In this document: positions 24,336 to 31,807 of the stretch, piece by piece | How the letters are laid out: every line of letters begins with the position of its first letter | How positions within the stretch are numbered: position 1 is the first letter of the stretch | NCBI GenBank assembly: GCA_937919945.1 | Contig: CALESY010000131.1 | Coordinates: 1 to 34,554 of the forward strand | Length of the DNA stretch: 34,554 nt | Reading direction: 5' to 3' | Origin: an uncultured Chitinophagaceae bacterium | GTDB taxonomy: Bacteria > Bacteroidota > Bacteroidia > Chitinophagales > Chitinophagaceae | Position numbers and translations under genes: made by a program | The notes under the pieces: generated by a model | Told to the model about the DNA's origin: nothing | Database searches by the model: none | The model's input: the letters and a program-made list of their open reading frames with translations, nothing else

Positions 24336-24384
24336 GCATGGTACCCCATCATTTTGTAAACAAAAAAAACAAATGATGCCATGC
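24336..24384 (+). promoter_or_regulatory. Candidate riboswitch expression platform: start-codon-sequestering hairpin
   Basis: GCATGG (24336-24341) can pair with CCATGC (24379-24384) and CATCATTT (24347-24354) with AAATGATG (24371-24378), with one 5-nt bulge on the left and an A-rich loop. The receptor ATG (24381-24383) is inside the outer stem. There is no U-tract, so translational rather than transcriptional control is suggested. Confidence 0.55.
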
Positions 24385-26594
24385 AGCATTTCAACAAATC
24401 AATCGTAGCATTGGCGGCAGCTCTAGCAGCCACACAAGCCACAGCGCAGGAAGACAGCGCAAAGACGCAGAAAGCATTGCAACCAGTAGAAGTACGCTCA
24501 CTACGAGCCGGCAGCAATGCACCTTTCGTTACCACAGAGGTAAATGCTAAGGATATTGAAAAGGCCAACCTCGGACAAGACCTGCCCTACTTGTTGCAAT
24601 ACACACCATCGGCAGTAGTAACCAGCGACGCTGGTACAGGTATTGGCTACACAGGTGTACGTGTACGCGGTACAGACGGCGTACGCATGAACGTAACACT
24701 TAACGGCATACCTGTGAACGATGCGGAGTCGCAGGGTACATTCTTTGTCAACTTCCCTGACCTTGCCTCATCAACAGGCTCAATACAGTTGCAGCGCGGG
24801 GTGGGTACATCCACCAATGGTGCAGGAGCTTTTGGTGCTACCATGAGTATCAGCAATATGCTACAGATGGACAAAGCAGGCGCTGAAATCAGTAACAGTT
24901 ACGGCTCTTTTAATACATGGAAGCATACCGTAAAGGGAGGTACAGGGCTGATGAAAAATGGTTTCCAGTTTGATGCACGCTTATCAAAGATTACATCAGA
25001 CGGATTTATAGACCGCTCTGCCAGCGACCTGAAGGCTATCCAATTGATAGGCGGATGGAAACTGAGTAAAAAGACATCGCTGCGCTTTATGATGATGACA
25101 GGTAAGGAGAAAACAGGGCAGGCATGGAATGGTGTGCCGCAAGACTCTTTGCAGACCAACCGCACATATAACGAATTAGGCAAAAAAAGTGATGGTACGT
25201 ATTATAACAACCAAACCGATAATTATCAGCAAGACTACTACCAGTTGTTTGCCGACCACAAATTCAGCAAATACCTAACCGGACATGTAGCTTTGTTTAT
25301 GACACGCGGGCGTGGGTATTATGAAGAATACAAAGCAGGTGAATCATTCAGTACTTATGGCTTGAAAGATTACATCACACCATCCGGTAACGATACCATC
25401 ACCAGTACCGACCTGATACGCCAGCTATGGCTCGACAACTACTATTATGGCTCTGTCTTCTCGCTCTTATATGAAAAGAAGCAAACACAATTAGCATTTG
25501 GTGGCGGATGGACACAATACCTCGGAGACCATTACGGATATATCACATGGGCTCAACTGAATGTTCCCGACAACTATCGTTGGTATATGCTGGATGCACA
25601 GAAGAACGACTTGAATATGTATGTAAAAGCGCAGCAGACAGTTGGTGATAAATGGATACTGTTTGGTGATTTGCAATATAGGAATGTGGCATACAGCATC
25701 AACGGCTTCCGCCGAAACCCAACACTTAGGCCGAATGCGGACTTCAGCTTCTTCAACCCCAAAGCGGGTGTTACCTATTTGTTGCGCAATACTTTCAGCC
25801 AGAAACAAAAACTGTACGCATCTGTTGCTGTTGCCAACAAAGAACCTAACAGAGACGACTTTGAAGCATCTCCCCTGAAACAACCCATTGCTGAAAGGCT
25901 ATATGATTTAGAAGCAGGCTACGAAATCAATAAAAATAAATGGAGTGCCGCTGCCAATTTTTACTACATGATGTATCGCGACCAACTTGTATTTACCGGA
26001 CAGATAAATGATGTGGGTGCATACAGCCGCACCAACGTACCCGAAAGCTACCGCATGGGTATAGAACTGCAAGGTGCTTATATAGCCAGCTATTGGCTGA
26101 AGCTGAATGCTAACCTCACACTGTCTGACAATCGCATTAAACAATATACAGAGTATATAGACAATTGGGACGACCCCAACTACGCGCAGGTAGCCGTAGT
26201 ACACAACAATACACCTATCGCTTTTTCTCCAGCTACCGTTGCAGCAGGCGGTATCACTTTATCACCTTTCAGGTACATGAAACACGAGCAGGTGTTGGAG
26301 CTTGACATCATGGGTAAACATGTAGGCAAACAACATCTTGATAATTCGGGTGATGAGAAACGTACCCTAAGTGATTATACACTTTGCGATGTACGCCTGC
26401 GCTACGGCATCAAACTAAAGCCTTTCAAAGAGGTGCTGGCAACACTTGCGGTCAACAATATCTTCAACCAACAATACGCAAGCAACGGCTATGTATGGTA
26501 TGTATACCAAACAGGTGGGCAGAATGTTGTAGATAACCGCTTCTTTCCGCAAGCGGGTATAAACTTCCTGGCAGGCCTTACGCTCAGATTTTAA
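24381..26594 (+). CDS. TonB-dependent outer-membrane receptor, probable thiamin transporter
   Basis: A 737-aa outer-membrane receptor. It has a signal peptide (cleavage after ATAQ, ~23), a plug domain (~45-165, with VRVRGTDGVRMNVTLNGIPV and IQLQRGVGTSTNG) and a C-terminal 22-strand barrel ending in the aromatic LRF. No carboxypeptidase-like N-terminal repeat domain is present, so it is a plain TonB receptor rather than SusC type. The upstream TPP riboswitch strongly implies thiamin or a precursor as substrate; TPP-controlled TonB receptors are known in Bacteroidota. No other thiamin gene is adjacent. The ATG lies in a predicted hairpin; a strong terminator follows. Confidence 0.92.
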   Translation: MQHFNKSIVALAAALAATQATAQEDSAKTQKALQPVEVRSLRAGSNAPFVTTEVNAKDIEKANLGQDLPYLLQYTPSAVVTSDAGTGIGYTGVRVRGTDGVRMNVTLNGIPVNDAESQGTFFVNFPDLASSTGSIQLQRGVGTSTNGAGAFGATMSISNMLQMDKAGAEISNSYGSFNTWKHTVKGGTGLMKNGFQFDARLSKITSDGFIDRSASDLKAIQLIGGWKLSKKTSLRFMMMTGKEKTGQAWNGVPQDSLQTNRTYNELGKKSDGTYYNNQTDNYQQDYYQLFADHKFSKYLTGHVALFMTRGRGYYEEYKAGESFSTYGLKDYITPSGNDTITSTDLIRQLWLDNYYYGSVFSLLYEKKQTQLAFGGGWTQYLGDHYGYITWAQLNVPDNYRWYMLDAQKNDLNMYVKAQQTVGDKWILFGDLQYRNVAYSINGFRRNPTLRPNADFSFFNPKAGVTYLLRNTFSQKQKLYASVAVANKEPNRDDFEASPLKQPIAERLYDLEAGYEINKNKWSAAANFYYMMYRDQLVFTGQINDVGAYSRTNVPESYRMGIELQGAYIASYWLKLNANLTLSDNRIKQYTEYIDNWDDPNYAQVAVVHNNTPIAFSPATVAAGGITLSPFRYMKHEQVLELDIMGKHVGKQHLDNSGDEKRTLSDYTLCDVRLRYGIKLKPFKEVLATLAVNNIFNQQYASNGYVWYVYQTGGQNVVDNRFFPQAGINFLAGLTLRF

Positions 26595-26610
26595 CATACC
26601 CTTGCATATC

Positions 26611-26648
26611 AGACAACAACGCCCGGCCATAGTCGGGCGTTGTTGTCT
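26611..26648 (+). terminator. Intrinsic terminator/hairpin after the TonB receptor
   Basis: A perfect 15-bp inverted repeat (AGACAACAACGCCCG / CGGGCGTTGTTGTCT) with an 8-nt loop, 16 nt after the stop. Its distal part is T-rich (TTGTTGTCTAT) rather than an uninterrupted U-tract. Confidence 0.75.
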
Positions 26649-26769
26649 ATACCGTTATAAGACGAATGAAAGCCCAAATGACATATAAAAACCTAATTTT
26701 ACATGCCAAAATTGCCGGACAATTTAATTGGTAGGCTATTTGATAATTAAATCAGAAAAAGAATACAAT

Positions 26770-27462
26770 ATGTTAGGATATTATCTGATTGCGGGTATCA
26801 TGTTTGTAGTAGGGATGATAGTGAGCAATCGTCTGAAGAGCAAGTTTAAAGAATACTCTGAAGTACCGCTGAATAATGGCATGAGTGGTAAAGAAGTAGC
26901 AGAGCGTATGCTGCACGAAAATGGCATATACGATGTACAGGTGGTATCTACACCCGGCTTTTTGTCAGACCACTACAACCCTGCTGATAAAACTGTGAAC
27001 CTGAGCCCTGAAGTATATGGCGGGCGTAGCATTTCGGCAGCGGCAGTAGCGGCACACGAATGTGGCCACGCGGTGCAACACGCCACAGCATATAGTATGT
27101 TGCAGATGCGCAGCAAACTGGTACCCATGGTACAGATAAGTACCGTACTATCTCAATGGGTAATAGCTGCCGGTGTGGGTTTTATGGGCTTTGGCGGTGG
27201 CAACCAAACTATTTTGCTGATAGGTATAGCCTTGTTTGCAGTATCAACCATCTTCTCGCTCATCACATTGCCGGTAGAGTACGACGCCAGTGCAAGAGCA
27301 TTGAAGTGGCTGGAAAGCACCAATGTAACTACCCGTAGCGAACACGACCAAGCAAGTGATGCGCTTAAATGGGCGGCACGTACCTATGTAGTAGCCGCCA
27401 TAGCATCTGTAGCCAACCTTATTTATTTTATAATGATTTTCTTAAACCGTCGGGACGATTAA
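26770..27462 (+). CDS. Membrane zinc metallopeptidase (YugP family)
   Basis: A 230-aa integral-membrane protein with an N-terminal helix (YYLIAGIMFVVGMIV), the zinc-binding motif HECGH (residues 96-100) and a probable third ligand region EYDASARAL (E170-D172), followed by a last helix (VVAAIASVANLIYFIMIFL). Two more helices lie between (~120-165). The length matches B. subtilis YugP-like proteins (~225 aa). Its substrate is unknown. The ATG at 26770 was preferred over an in-frame TTG at 26728. It ends 34 nt before the persulfide dioxygenase gene and may be co-transcribed. Confidence 0.9.
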   Translation: MLGYYLIAGIMFVVGMIVSNRLKSKFKEYSEVPLNNGMSGKEVAERMLHENGIYDVQVVSTPGFLSDHYNPADKTVNLSPEVYGGRSISAAAVAAHECGHAVQHATAYSMLQMRSKLVPMVQISTVLSQWVIAAGVGFMGFGGGNQTILLIGIALFAVSTIFSLITLPVEYDASARALKWLESTNVTTRSEHDQASDALKWAARTYVVAAIASVANLIYFIMIFLNRRDD

Positions 27463-27496
27463 TAACTGTATCTTGAACGACCGAAATTTGAATGAT

Positions 27497-28897
27497 ATGA
27501 TCGTAGAACAATTATACACAGGCTGCCTTAGCGAAGCTGCCTATTTTATAGCAAGCGATGGTGAAGCAGCTATTGTTGACCCGCTACGCGATGTAGATGT
27601 TTACATACAAAAAGCAGCCGAGTTAGGTGTAAAAATCAAATATATATTTGAAACCCATTTCCATGCCGACTTTGTGAGCGGACACTTGGAACTTTCTAAA
27701 AAAACAGGCGCGCCTATTGTATATGGCCCTGAAACAAATGCCAAATTTGATTTTCATAAAGCTACGGATGGCGAAGAGTTCAGCATAGGTAAACTGAAAC
27801 TGAAAGTGCTGCATACACCCGGGCATACACTGGAAAGCACTTGCTACCTGCTGCACAATGAGGAAGGCAAACAGTATTGCGTGTTTACAGGCGATACCTT
27901 GTTTGTAGGTGATGTAGGCCGCCCCGACTTGTTTAGCGGCAACCTGAGCAAAGAAGAACTGGCAGGTTTTATGTACGAATCTTTGCAAAACAAAATAAAG
28001 ACACTGAACGAAGATGTAATAGTGTACCCTGCACATGGGCCGGGTAGCTCTTGCGGTAAAAATCTGGGGCCACAAACATTCAGCACCATTGGCGAGCAAC
28101 TTGATAGTAACTATGCCTTGCAGGATATGAGCAAGGAAGAGTTTATAAAAGTAGTAACAGAGGGATTGAGCAAACCACCTGCTTACTTCCCTATCAACGC
28201 ACGTATCAATAAAGAAGGCTATGACAGTCTTGATACCGTAATGAATACGGCCATGACGGCATTATCTATTGCCGATTTCAAACAGAAAGTAGCAGGCGGT
28301 GCTTGGATATTAGACACCCGCCATGCTTCGGTGTTTACTGAAGGATTTATACCTGATTCTATAAGCATAGGGCTTGAGGGGCGTTTTGCAGAATGGGCTG
28401 GCAGCCTCTTACCTTTCGACCAGCCATTGGTATTGGTAACGGAAGCAGGTAAAGAAAAAGAAAGTGCCATCCGCCTTTCGCGCGTGGGTATAGACAATGT
28501 GCAAGGCTATCTGGATGGTGGCTTTGAAGCATGGAAAGCGGCAGGCGAAACCATTGATATGGTCATAGATATAGAGCCGGAAGAACTGGCGATGGATATG
28601 CCACACGACAGCAAACTGGAAGTAATAGACGTGCGTAAGCCAACGGAGTTTGAAACAGCACACGTAAAAGGCGCGCACAACGCACCGCTTGATACATTGA
28701 TGGACCCTATGAATGTTGCCATGATAGATACGGACAATAACCTGTATGTACACTGTGCCGGGGGCTACCGTTCTGTTATAGCATCATCGCTGTTGAAAAG
28801 GCAGGGCTACCACAACCTGCGCAATGTATTAGGTGGCTTTGGCAAGATAAAAGACGTAAAAGGCGTACCGATAGTAGAAGGCGCGAAAGTGTCTTGA
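27497..28897 (+). CDS. Persulfide dioxygenase-rhodanese fusion (ETHE1-like MBL fold)
   Basis: A 466-aa cytoplasmic sulfur-detoxification enzyme, probably oxidising glutathione or low-molecular-weight persulfides to sulfite. The metallo-beta-lactamase domain (1-~245) has H54/H56/D58 (THFHADF), H63, H110 (HTPGH), D133 (FTGDT) and H180 in the family motif AHGPGSSCGK. Two rhodanese-like domains follow: the first (~262-350) has no cysteine at its active-site loop (VTEAGKEKE), the second (~372-460) has C420 in HCAGGYRS. The ATG at 27497 is preferred over TTG at 27473 because MIVEQLYTGCL is the usual N-terminus. Confidence 0.9.
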   Translation: MIVEQLYTGCLSEAAYFIASDGEAAIVDPLRDVDVYIQKAAELGVKIKYIFETHFHADFVSGHLELSKKTGAPIVYGPETNAKFDFHKATDGEEFSIGKLKLKVLHTPGHTLESTCYLLHNEEGKQYCVFTGDTLFVGDVGRPDLFSGNLSKEELAGFMYESLQNKIKTLNEDVIVYPAHGPGSSCGKNLGPQTFSTIGEQLDSNYALQDMSKEEFIKVVTEGLSKPPAYFPINARINKEGYDSLDTVMNTAMTALSIADFKQKVAGGAWILDTRHASVFTEGFIPDSISIGLEGRFAEWAGSLLPFDQPLVLVTEAGKEKESAIRLSRVGIDNVQGYLDGGFEAWKAAGETIDMVIDIEPEELAMDMPHDSKLEVIDVRKPTEFETAHVKGAHNAPLDTLMDPMNVAMIDTDNNLYVHCAGGYRSVIASSLLKRQGYHNLRNVLGGFGKIKDVKGVPIVEGAKVS

Positions 28898-28949
28898 TGG
28901 GCTTTGTGATTTGCGTAGAACACCAACAAGGCGGAATATGCGAAACATG

Positions 28950-29804
28950 CTAGAATGAAAACTCCAACCCCATATTTAACCCTGCCGAACTGTATGGATG
29001 AGTAACGGTAGGGTTAGAGCTTGATGCTTTTTTACTATTTGAACTGTATTGTTGGGTTGTATTTGTTACATACCCGAATACGTTTTGATTATTGTAAAAC
29101 AAACTGGTTAACTCAACAGATTTGATGTCTAATGTCAAAGAATTATAGTTTGTCTCAAATGAGAACATAACCCCATCAACTAGTTTGGCTTTAAAGCCTA
29201 TGGCTCCAGAAATGCCTATGTTGAAACTGTGTTTGATTTTCTCAGATCCATATATAATTGTCTGCCTTCCGTTATTAACTTCATCATAGTAAAAGTCAGC
29301 TTCTATTCTGCTGATTACCGGAAGAATAATGCCTGTTCTTACATAAACTCGAAAATCCCTACCTGTTTCAAAAACAATTGCCGGATTTACGAACAGATTG
29401 TTAATCTTTCTGTAACTATAACGCTCTTTGGAACTATAGCTAATACGGTTATTTTCAAGATAGCCGGCATATTTTGTTCCGCTAAAAACAAATGAAGTAT
29501 TCACTTCAAAGCCAATATTCTTTTTGAAAATGGCGCCTAAAGCTATATTCCCGTTGGTTCCGGCGCTGAAAGACGCACTTTTGACATTAAATGACAATGG
29601 ACCGTTATTGCCATTAACGATTGTACCGTTATAGGGAATATTTATATAACCGGTACGTTGCCCCGCAACTGGTATGTTATGTCCCAGCCCAATGCGCAGA
29701 TAGCCATAACTTTTGGCAGGTGTATTATTACTAACATTTTGAGCGCACAAGCCTGAACTGATAAATAGTGCAATGCAAATGAAGAAAGTTTGTTTATAAG
29801 TCAT
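28950..29804 (-). CDS. Outer-membrane beta-barrel protein of unknown function
   Basis: A 284-aa exported protein with a signal peptide (MTYKQTFFICIALFI, cleavage after LCAQ at ~22). The mature part alternates polar and hydrophobic residues in beta-strand style, with aromatic girdle residues (YGYLRIGLGHNIP, NIALGAIFKKNIGFEV, FRVYVRTGIILP, HSFNIGISGAIGFKAKL), and ends NMGLEFSF with a terminal Phe as expected for barrel assembly. No specific family is recognised. The ATG at 29804 is chosen because a -7 box (29853-29860) makes an ATG at 29855 part of the promoter. It is convergent with the persulfide dioxygenase gene. Confidence 0.82.
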   Translation of the reverse strand: MTYKQTFFICIALFISSGLCAQNVSNNTPAKSYGYLRIGLGHNIPVAGQRTGYINIPYNGTIVNGNNGPLSFNVKSASFSAGTNGNIALGAIFKKNIGFEVNTSFVFSGTKYAGYLENNRISYSSKERYSYRKINNLFVNPAIVFETGRDFRVYVRTGIILPVISRIEADFYYDEVNNGRQTIIYGSEKIKHSFNIGISGAIGFKAKLVDGVMFSFETNYNSLTLDIKSVELTSLFYNNQNVFGYVTNTTQQYSSNSKKASSSNPTVTHPYSSAGLNMGLEFSF

Positions 29805-29852
29805 CAATATTCTATTTAATAATGTTTCGTGTTTAAGGTTGTTGTGTACGCA

Positions 29853-29860
29853 CAAACTTA
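29853..29860 (-). promoter_or_regulatory. -7 box of the beta-barrel protein gene
   Basis: The minus strand reads TAAGTTTG, a TAnnTTTG match 48 nt before the ATG at 29804. No -33 TTG was found at normal distance. Confidence 0.5.
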
Positions 29861-29910
29861 GTGTATCATTGTCTTATTTTTTGAAGCTCTTTACAAAATG
29901 GTAAATACAA

Positions 29911-30858
29911 CTATGCCTTGTCGTTCAGCTTTTCCCACATTTCAGGAATACGCTTTACCCAGTTGATTTCTTTCATTTTTGTTTTGGCATCTTCTACAGG
30001 GCTGCCAAAGTATATTTTACCACCCTCTATTGTTTGTGCTACGCCGCTTTGTGCATACACTATCGCGCCTTTGCCAATAGTCAGGTCTTTGCTTACGCCC
30101 ACCTGACCCCAAAGTATTACTTCATCTTCAATAATGGCTTTACCGCCCACACCTACCTGCGCAGCAAACAGACAGTTTTTACCAATCACTGCACCATGCC
30201 CGATATGTATGTGGTTATCAAACTTTGTACCCATGCCTATAATGGTATCACCACTCACGCCTTTGTCTATTGTACAGCAGGCACCAATTTCAACATTATC
30301 TTCTATTATTACTCGTCCGCAGCTTTCCAGTTTATCATATTGTGCAGCACGTTCTTTGCGGCGTTTGAAGTAAAACGCATCTGCACCAATAACAGTATTG
30401 GCATGTATAATAACATTATCGCCAATGATGCAATGATCATATATAACTACGTTGCCGTGTATCAGGCAGTTTTTACCAATCTTCACATGGCTGCCTACTA
30501 CTACACCTGGTTGGAGGTGTGTACCCTCACCTATAATAGCCGTTTCGCTGATGTGTTTGTCGGATAGTATAAACTGACGGAAGTGAGTAACGATTTTTAC
30601 ATACACGCTAAAGGGGTCATCGCATACCAAGAGTGTTTTACCCTCCGGAAAATCAACCTCTTTATTGATAATAATGATGGTGGCAGCGGAGTTGAGGCAT
30701 TTGCTGTAGTATTTTTCAAAGTCAACAAACGATATATCTCCCGGTGTTACTTTATGTATTTCGTTAATGCCGGTAGCTATCTGTTCGGTATTACCCAGCA
30801 ACTTAGCACCTGTAAACTCGGCTAGCCATTGCACTGAAACCCCTTTTTCAAACTTCAT
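29911..30858 (-). CDS. LpxD-like UDP-3-O-acylglucosamine N-acyltransferase
   Basis: A 315-aa left-handed beta-helix acyltransferase, likely acting in lipid A synthesis. The N-terminal LpxD-type uridine-binding domain covers ~1-100 (WLAEFTGAKLLG, GDISFVDFEKYY). Hexapeptide repeats cover ~105-285. The catalytic histidine corresponds to H221 in HIGHGAVIG. The C-terminal helix includes NWVKRIPEMWEKL. The start ATG at 30858 gives the usual MKF N-terminus and lies 17 nt after a -7 box; the upstream ATG at 30900 would precede transcription. It could be an LpxD paralogue with another sugar substrate, since no other lpx genes are adjacent. Confidence 0.87.
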   Translation of the reverse strand: MKFEKGVSVQWLAEFTGAKLLGNTEQIATGINEIHKVTPGDISFVDFEKYYSKCLNSAATIIIINKEVDFPEGKTLLVCDDPFSVYVKIVTHFRQFILSDKHISETAIIGEGTHLQPGVVVGSHVKIGKNCLIHGNVVIYDHCIIGDNVIIHANTVIGADAFYFKRRKERAAQYDKLESCGRVIIEDNVEIGACCTIDKGVSGDTIIGMGTKFDNHIHIGHGAVIGKNCLFAAQVGVGGKAIIEDEVILWGQVGVSKDLTIGKGAIVYAQSGVAQTIEGGKIYFGSPVEDAKTKMKEINWVKRIPEMWEKLNDKA

Positions 30859-30875
30859 ATCCGTAAAAGTTTGTG

Positions 30876-30883
30876 CAAAAGTA
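30876..30883 (-). promoter_or_regulatory. -7 box of the lpxD-like gene
   Basis: The minus strand reads TACTTTTG, matching TAnnTTTG and ending 17 nt before the ATG at 30858. It overlaps the frame that would be used by an ATG at 30900. Confidence 0.55.
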
Positions 30884-30939
30884 CGATAAGGCGATTTCAT
30901 TATTGCTGCAAGTTTTCAGACCTTTAACGCTTTATTACT

Positions 30940-31752
30940 ATGCTGCCATATTGCAACCTGAACGGTAAAATAACAGAAGCCGCCAATACACGGATAGTTA
31001 CTGACAACAGGGCTTTCCGCTATGGGTATGGCTTGTTTGAAACTATGCTGGTAAGGGATGGTAATATAATGCTGGCCACATACCATTGGGAGCGACTTTT
31101 TGCAGGCATGAAAGCCCTGTGCTTTACACCACCAAAGCTGATGGAGGCTGATATGCTGGAGGCTGAGGTATTGAAGACTGTAAAGAAAAACAAAGCCGAA
31201 GCACTTTGCAGGATTCGACTACAGGCATTTGCAGATGGTGGCGGACTGTATGACGGGCAAAGCCAACGCCCGCAATACATTATTGAGTGCTATCCATTAG
31301 AAGAACACACAACCCGCCTTAACGAGGCAGGACTAGTGTTGGGTATAGCCGATGGCTTACAAAAATCTGCTGATAGCTTAGCCAATTATAAAACCACCAA
31401 TGCACTCATCTACGCGCTGGCAGCACAACAAGCAAAGGCAAATAAGTGGAATGATGCACTCATTTTAAATATGTCGGGCAATGTTATAGAAAGTACCATT
31501 GCCAATGTATTCTGGACAAAAGACAGCAATATATATACGCCCCCGCTGACAGATGGCTGTGTGGCTGGTGTGATGCGCAGACATATCTTGGAGAAACTTC
31601 GCGTTACAGAACAAAGCCTTAACTATACGGCTTTACAAGACGCTGATGGTATGTTTCTTACCAATGCCATACGTGGCATTAAATGGGTAAAACAGGTAGG
31701 AGAAAAAAGCTATACGATAGATGCGGTGATACAGGTTATGAATAGCTTGTAG
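30940..31752 (+). CDS. Class IV PLP aminotransferase (aminodeoxychorismate lyase-like)
   Basis: A 270-aa PLP-dependent enzyme of fold type IV. FRYGYGLFETMLV (~26-38) is the usual N-terminal signature; the PLP lysine is K151 in NYKTTNALIY; the cofactor phosphate region is ESTIANVFW and TPPLTDGCVAGVMR (~200-213). Members include 4-amino-4-deoxychorismate lyase (PabC), branched-chain and D-amino acid aminotransferases; the length is closest to PabC, but no folate genes are nearby, so the exact substrate is open. It is divergent from the lpxD-like gene (82 nt) and upstream of gltX, which has its own promoter. Confidence 0.85.
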   Translation: MLPYCNLNGKITEAANTRIVTDNRAFRYGYGLFETMLVRDGNIMLATYHWERLFAGMKALCFTPPKLMEADMLEAEVLKTVKKNKAEALCRIRLQAFADGGGLYDGQSQRPQYIIECYPLEEHTTRLNEAGLVLGIADGLQKSADSLANYKTTNALIYALAAQQAKANKWNDALILNMSGNVIESTIANVFWTKDSNIYTPPLTDGCVAGVMRRHILEKLRVTEQSLNYTALQDADGMFLTNAIRGIKWVKQVGEKSYTIDAVIQVMNSL

Positions 31753-31792
31753 TTCTTCTCAAATTCTTACTGCTGTAAACGGCTACATTGAG

Positions 31793-31800
31793 TAAATTTG
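31793..31800 (+). promoter_or_regulatory. -7 box of gltX, 7 nt before the start codon
   Basis: TAAATTTG matches TAnnTTTG and is followed by CAGCCTT and then ATG. Transcription from it would give a leaderless or nearly leaderless mRNA. Confidence 0.55.
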
Positions 31801-31807
31801 CAGCCTT

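Noticed and set aside
24336..24384. Transcription terminator as the riboswitch expression platform
   Set aside because: The hairpin is not followed by a U-tract and its 3' arm contains the start codon, so transcriptional termination is unlikely.
29805..29855. Longer start for the beta-barrel protein
   Set aside because: The extra 17 residues precede a perfect signal peptide and overlap the -7 box.
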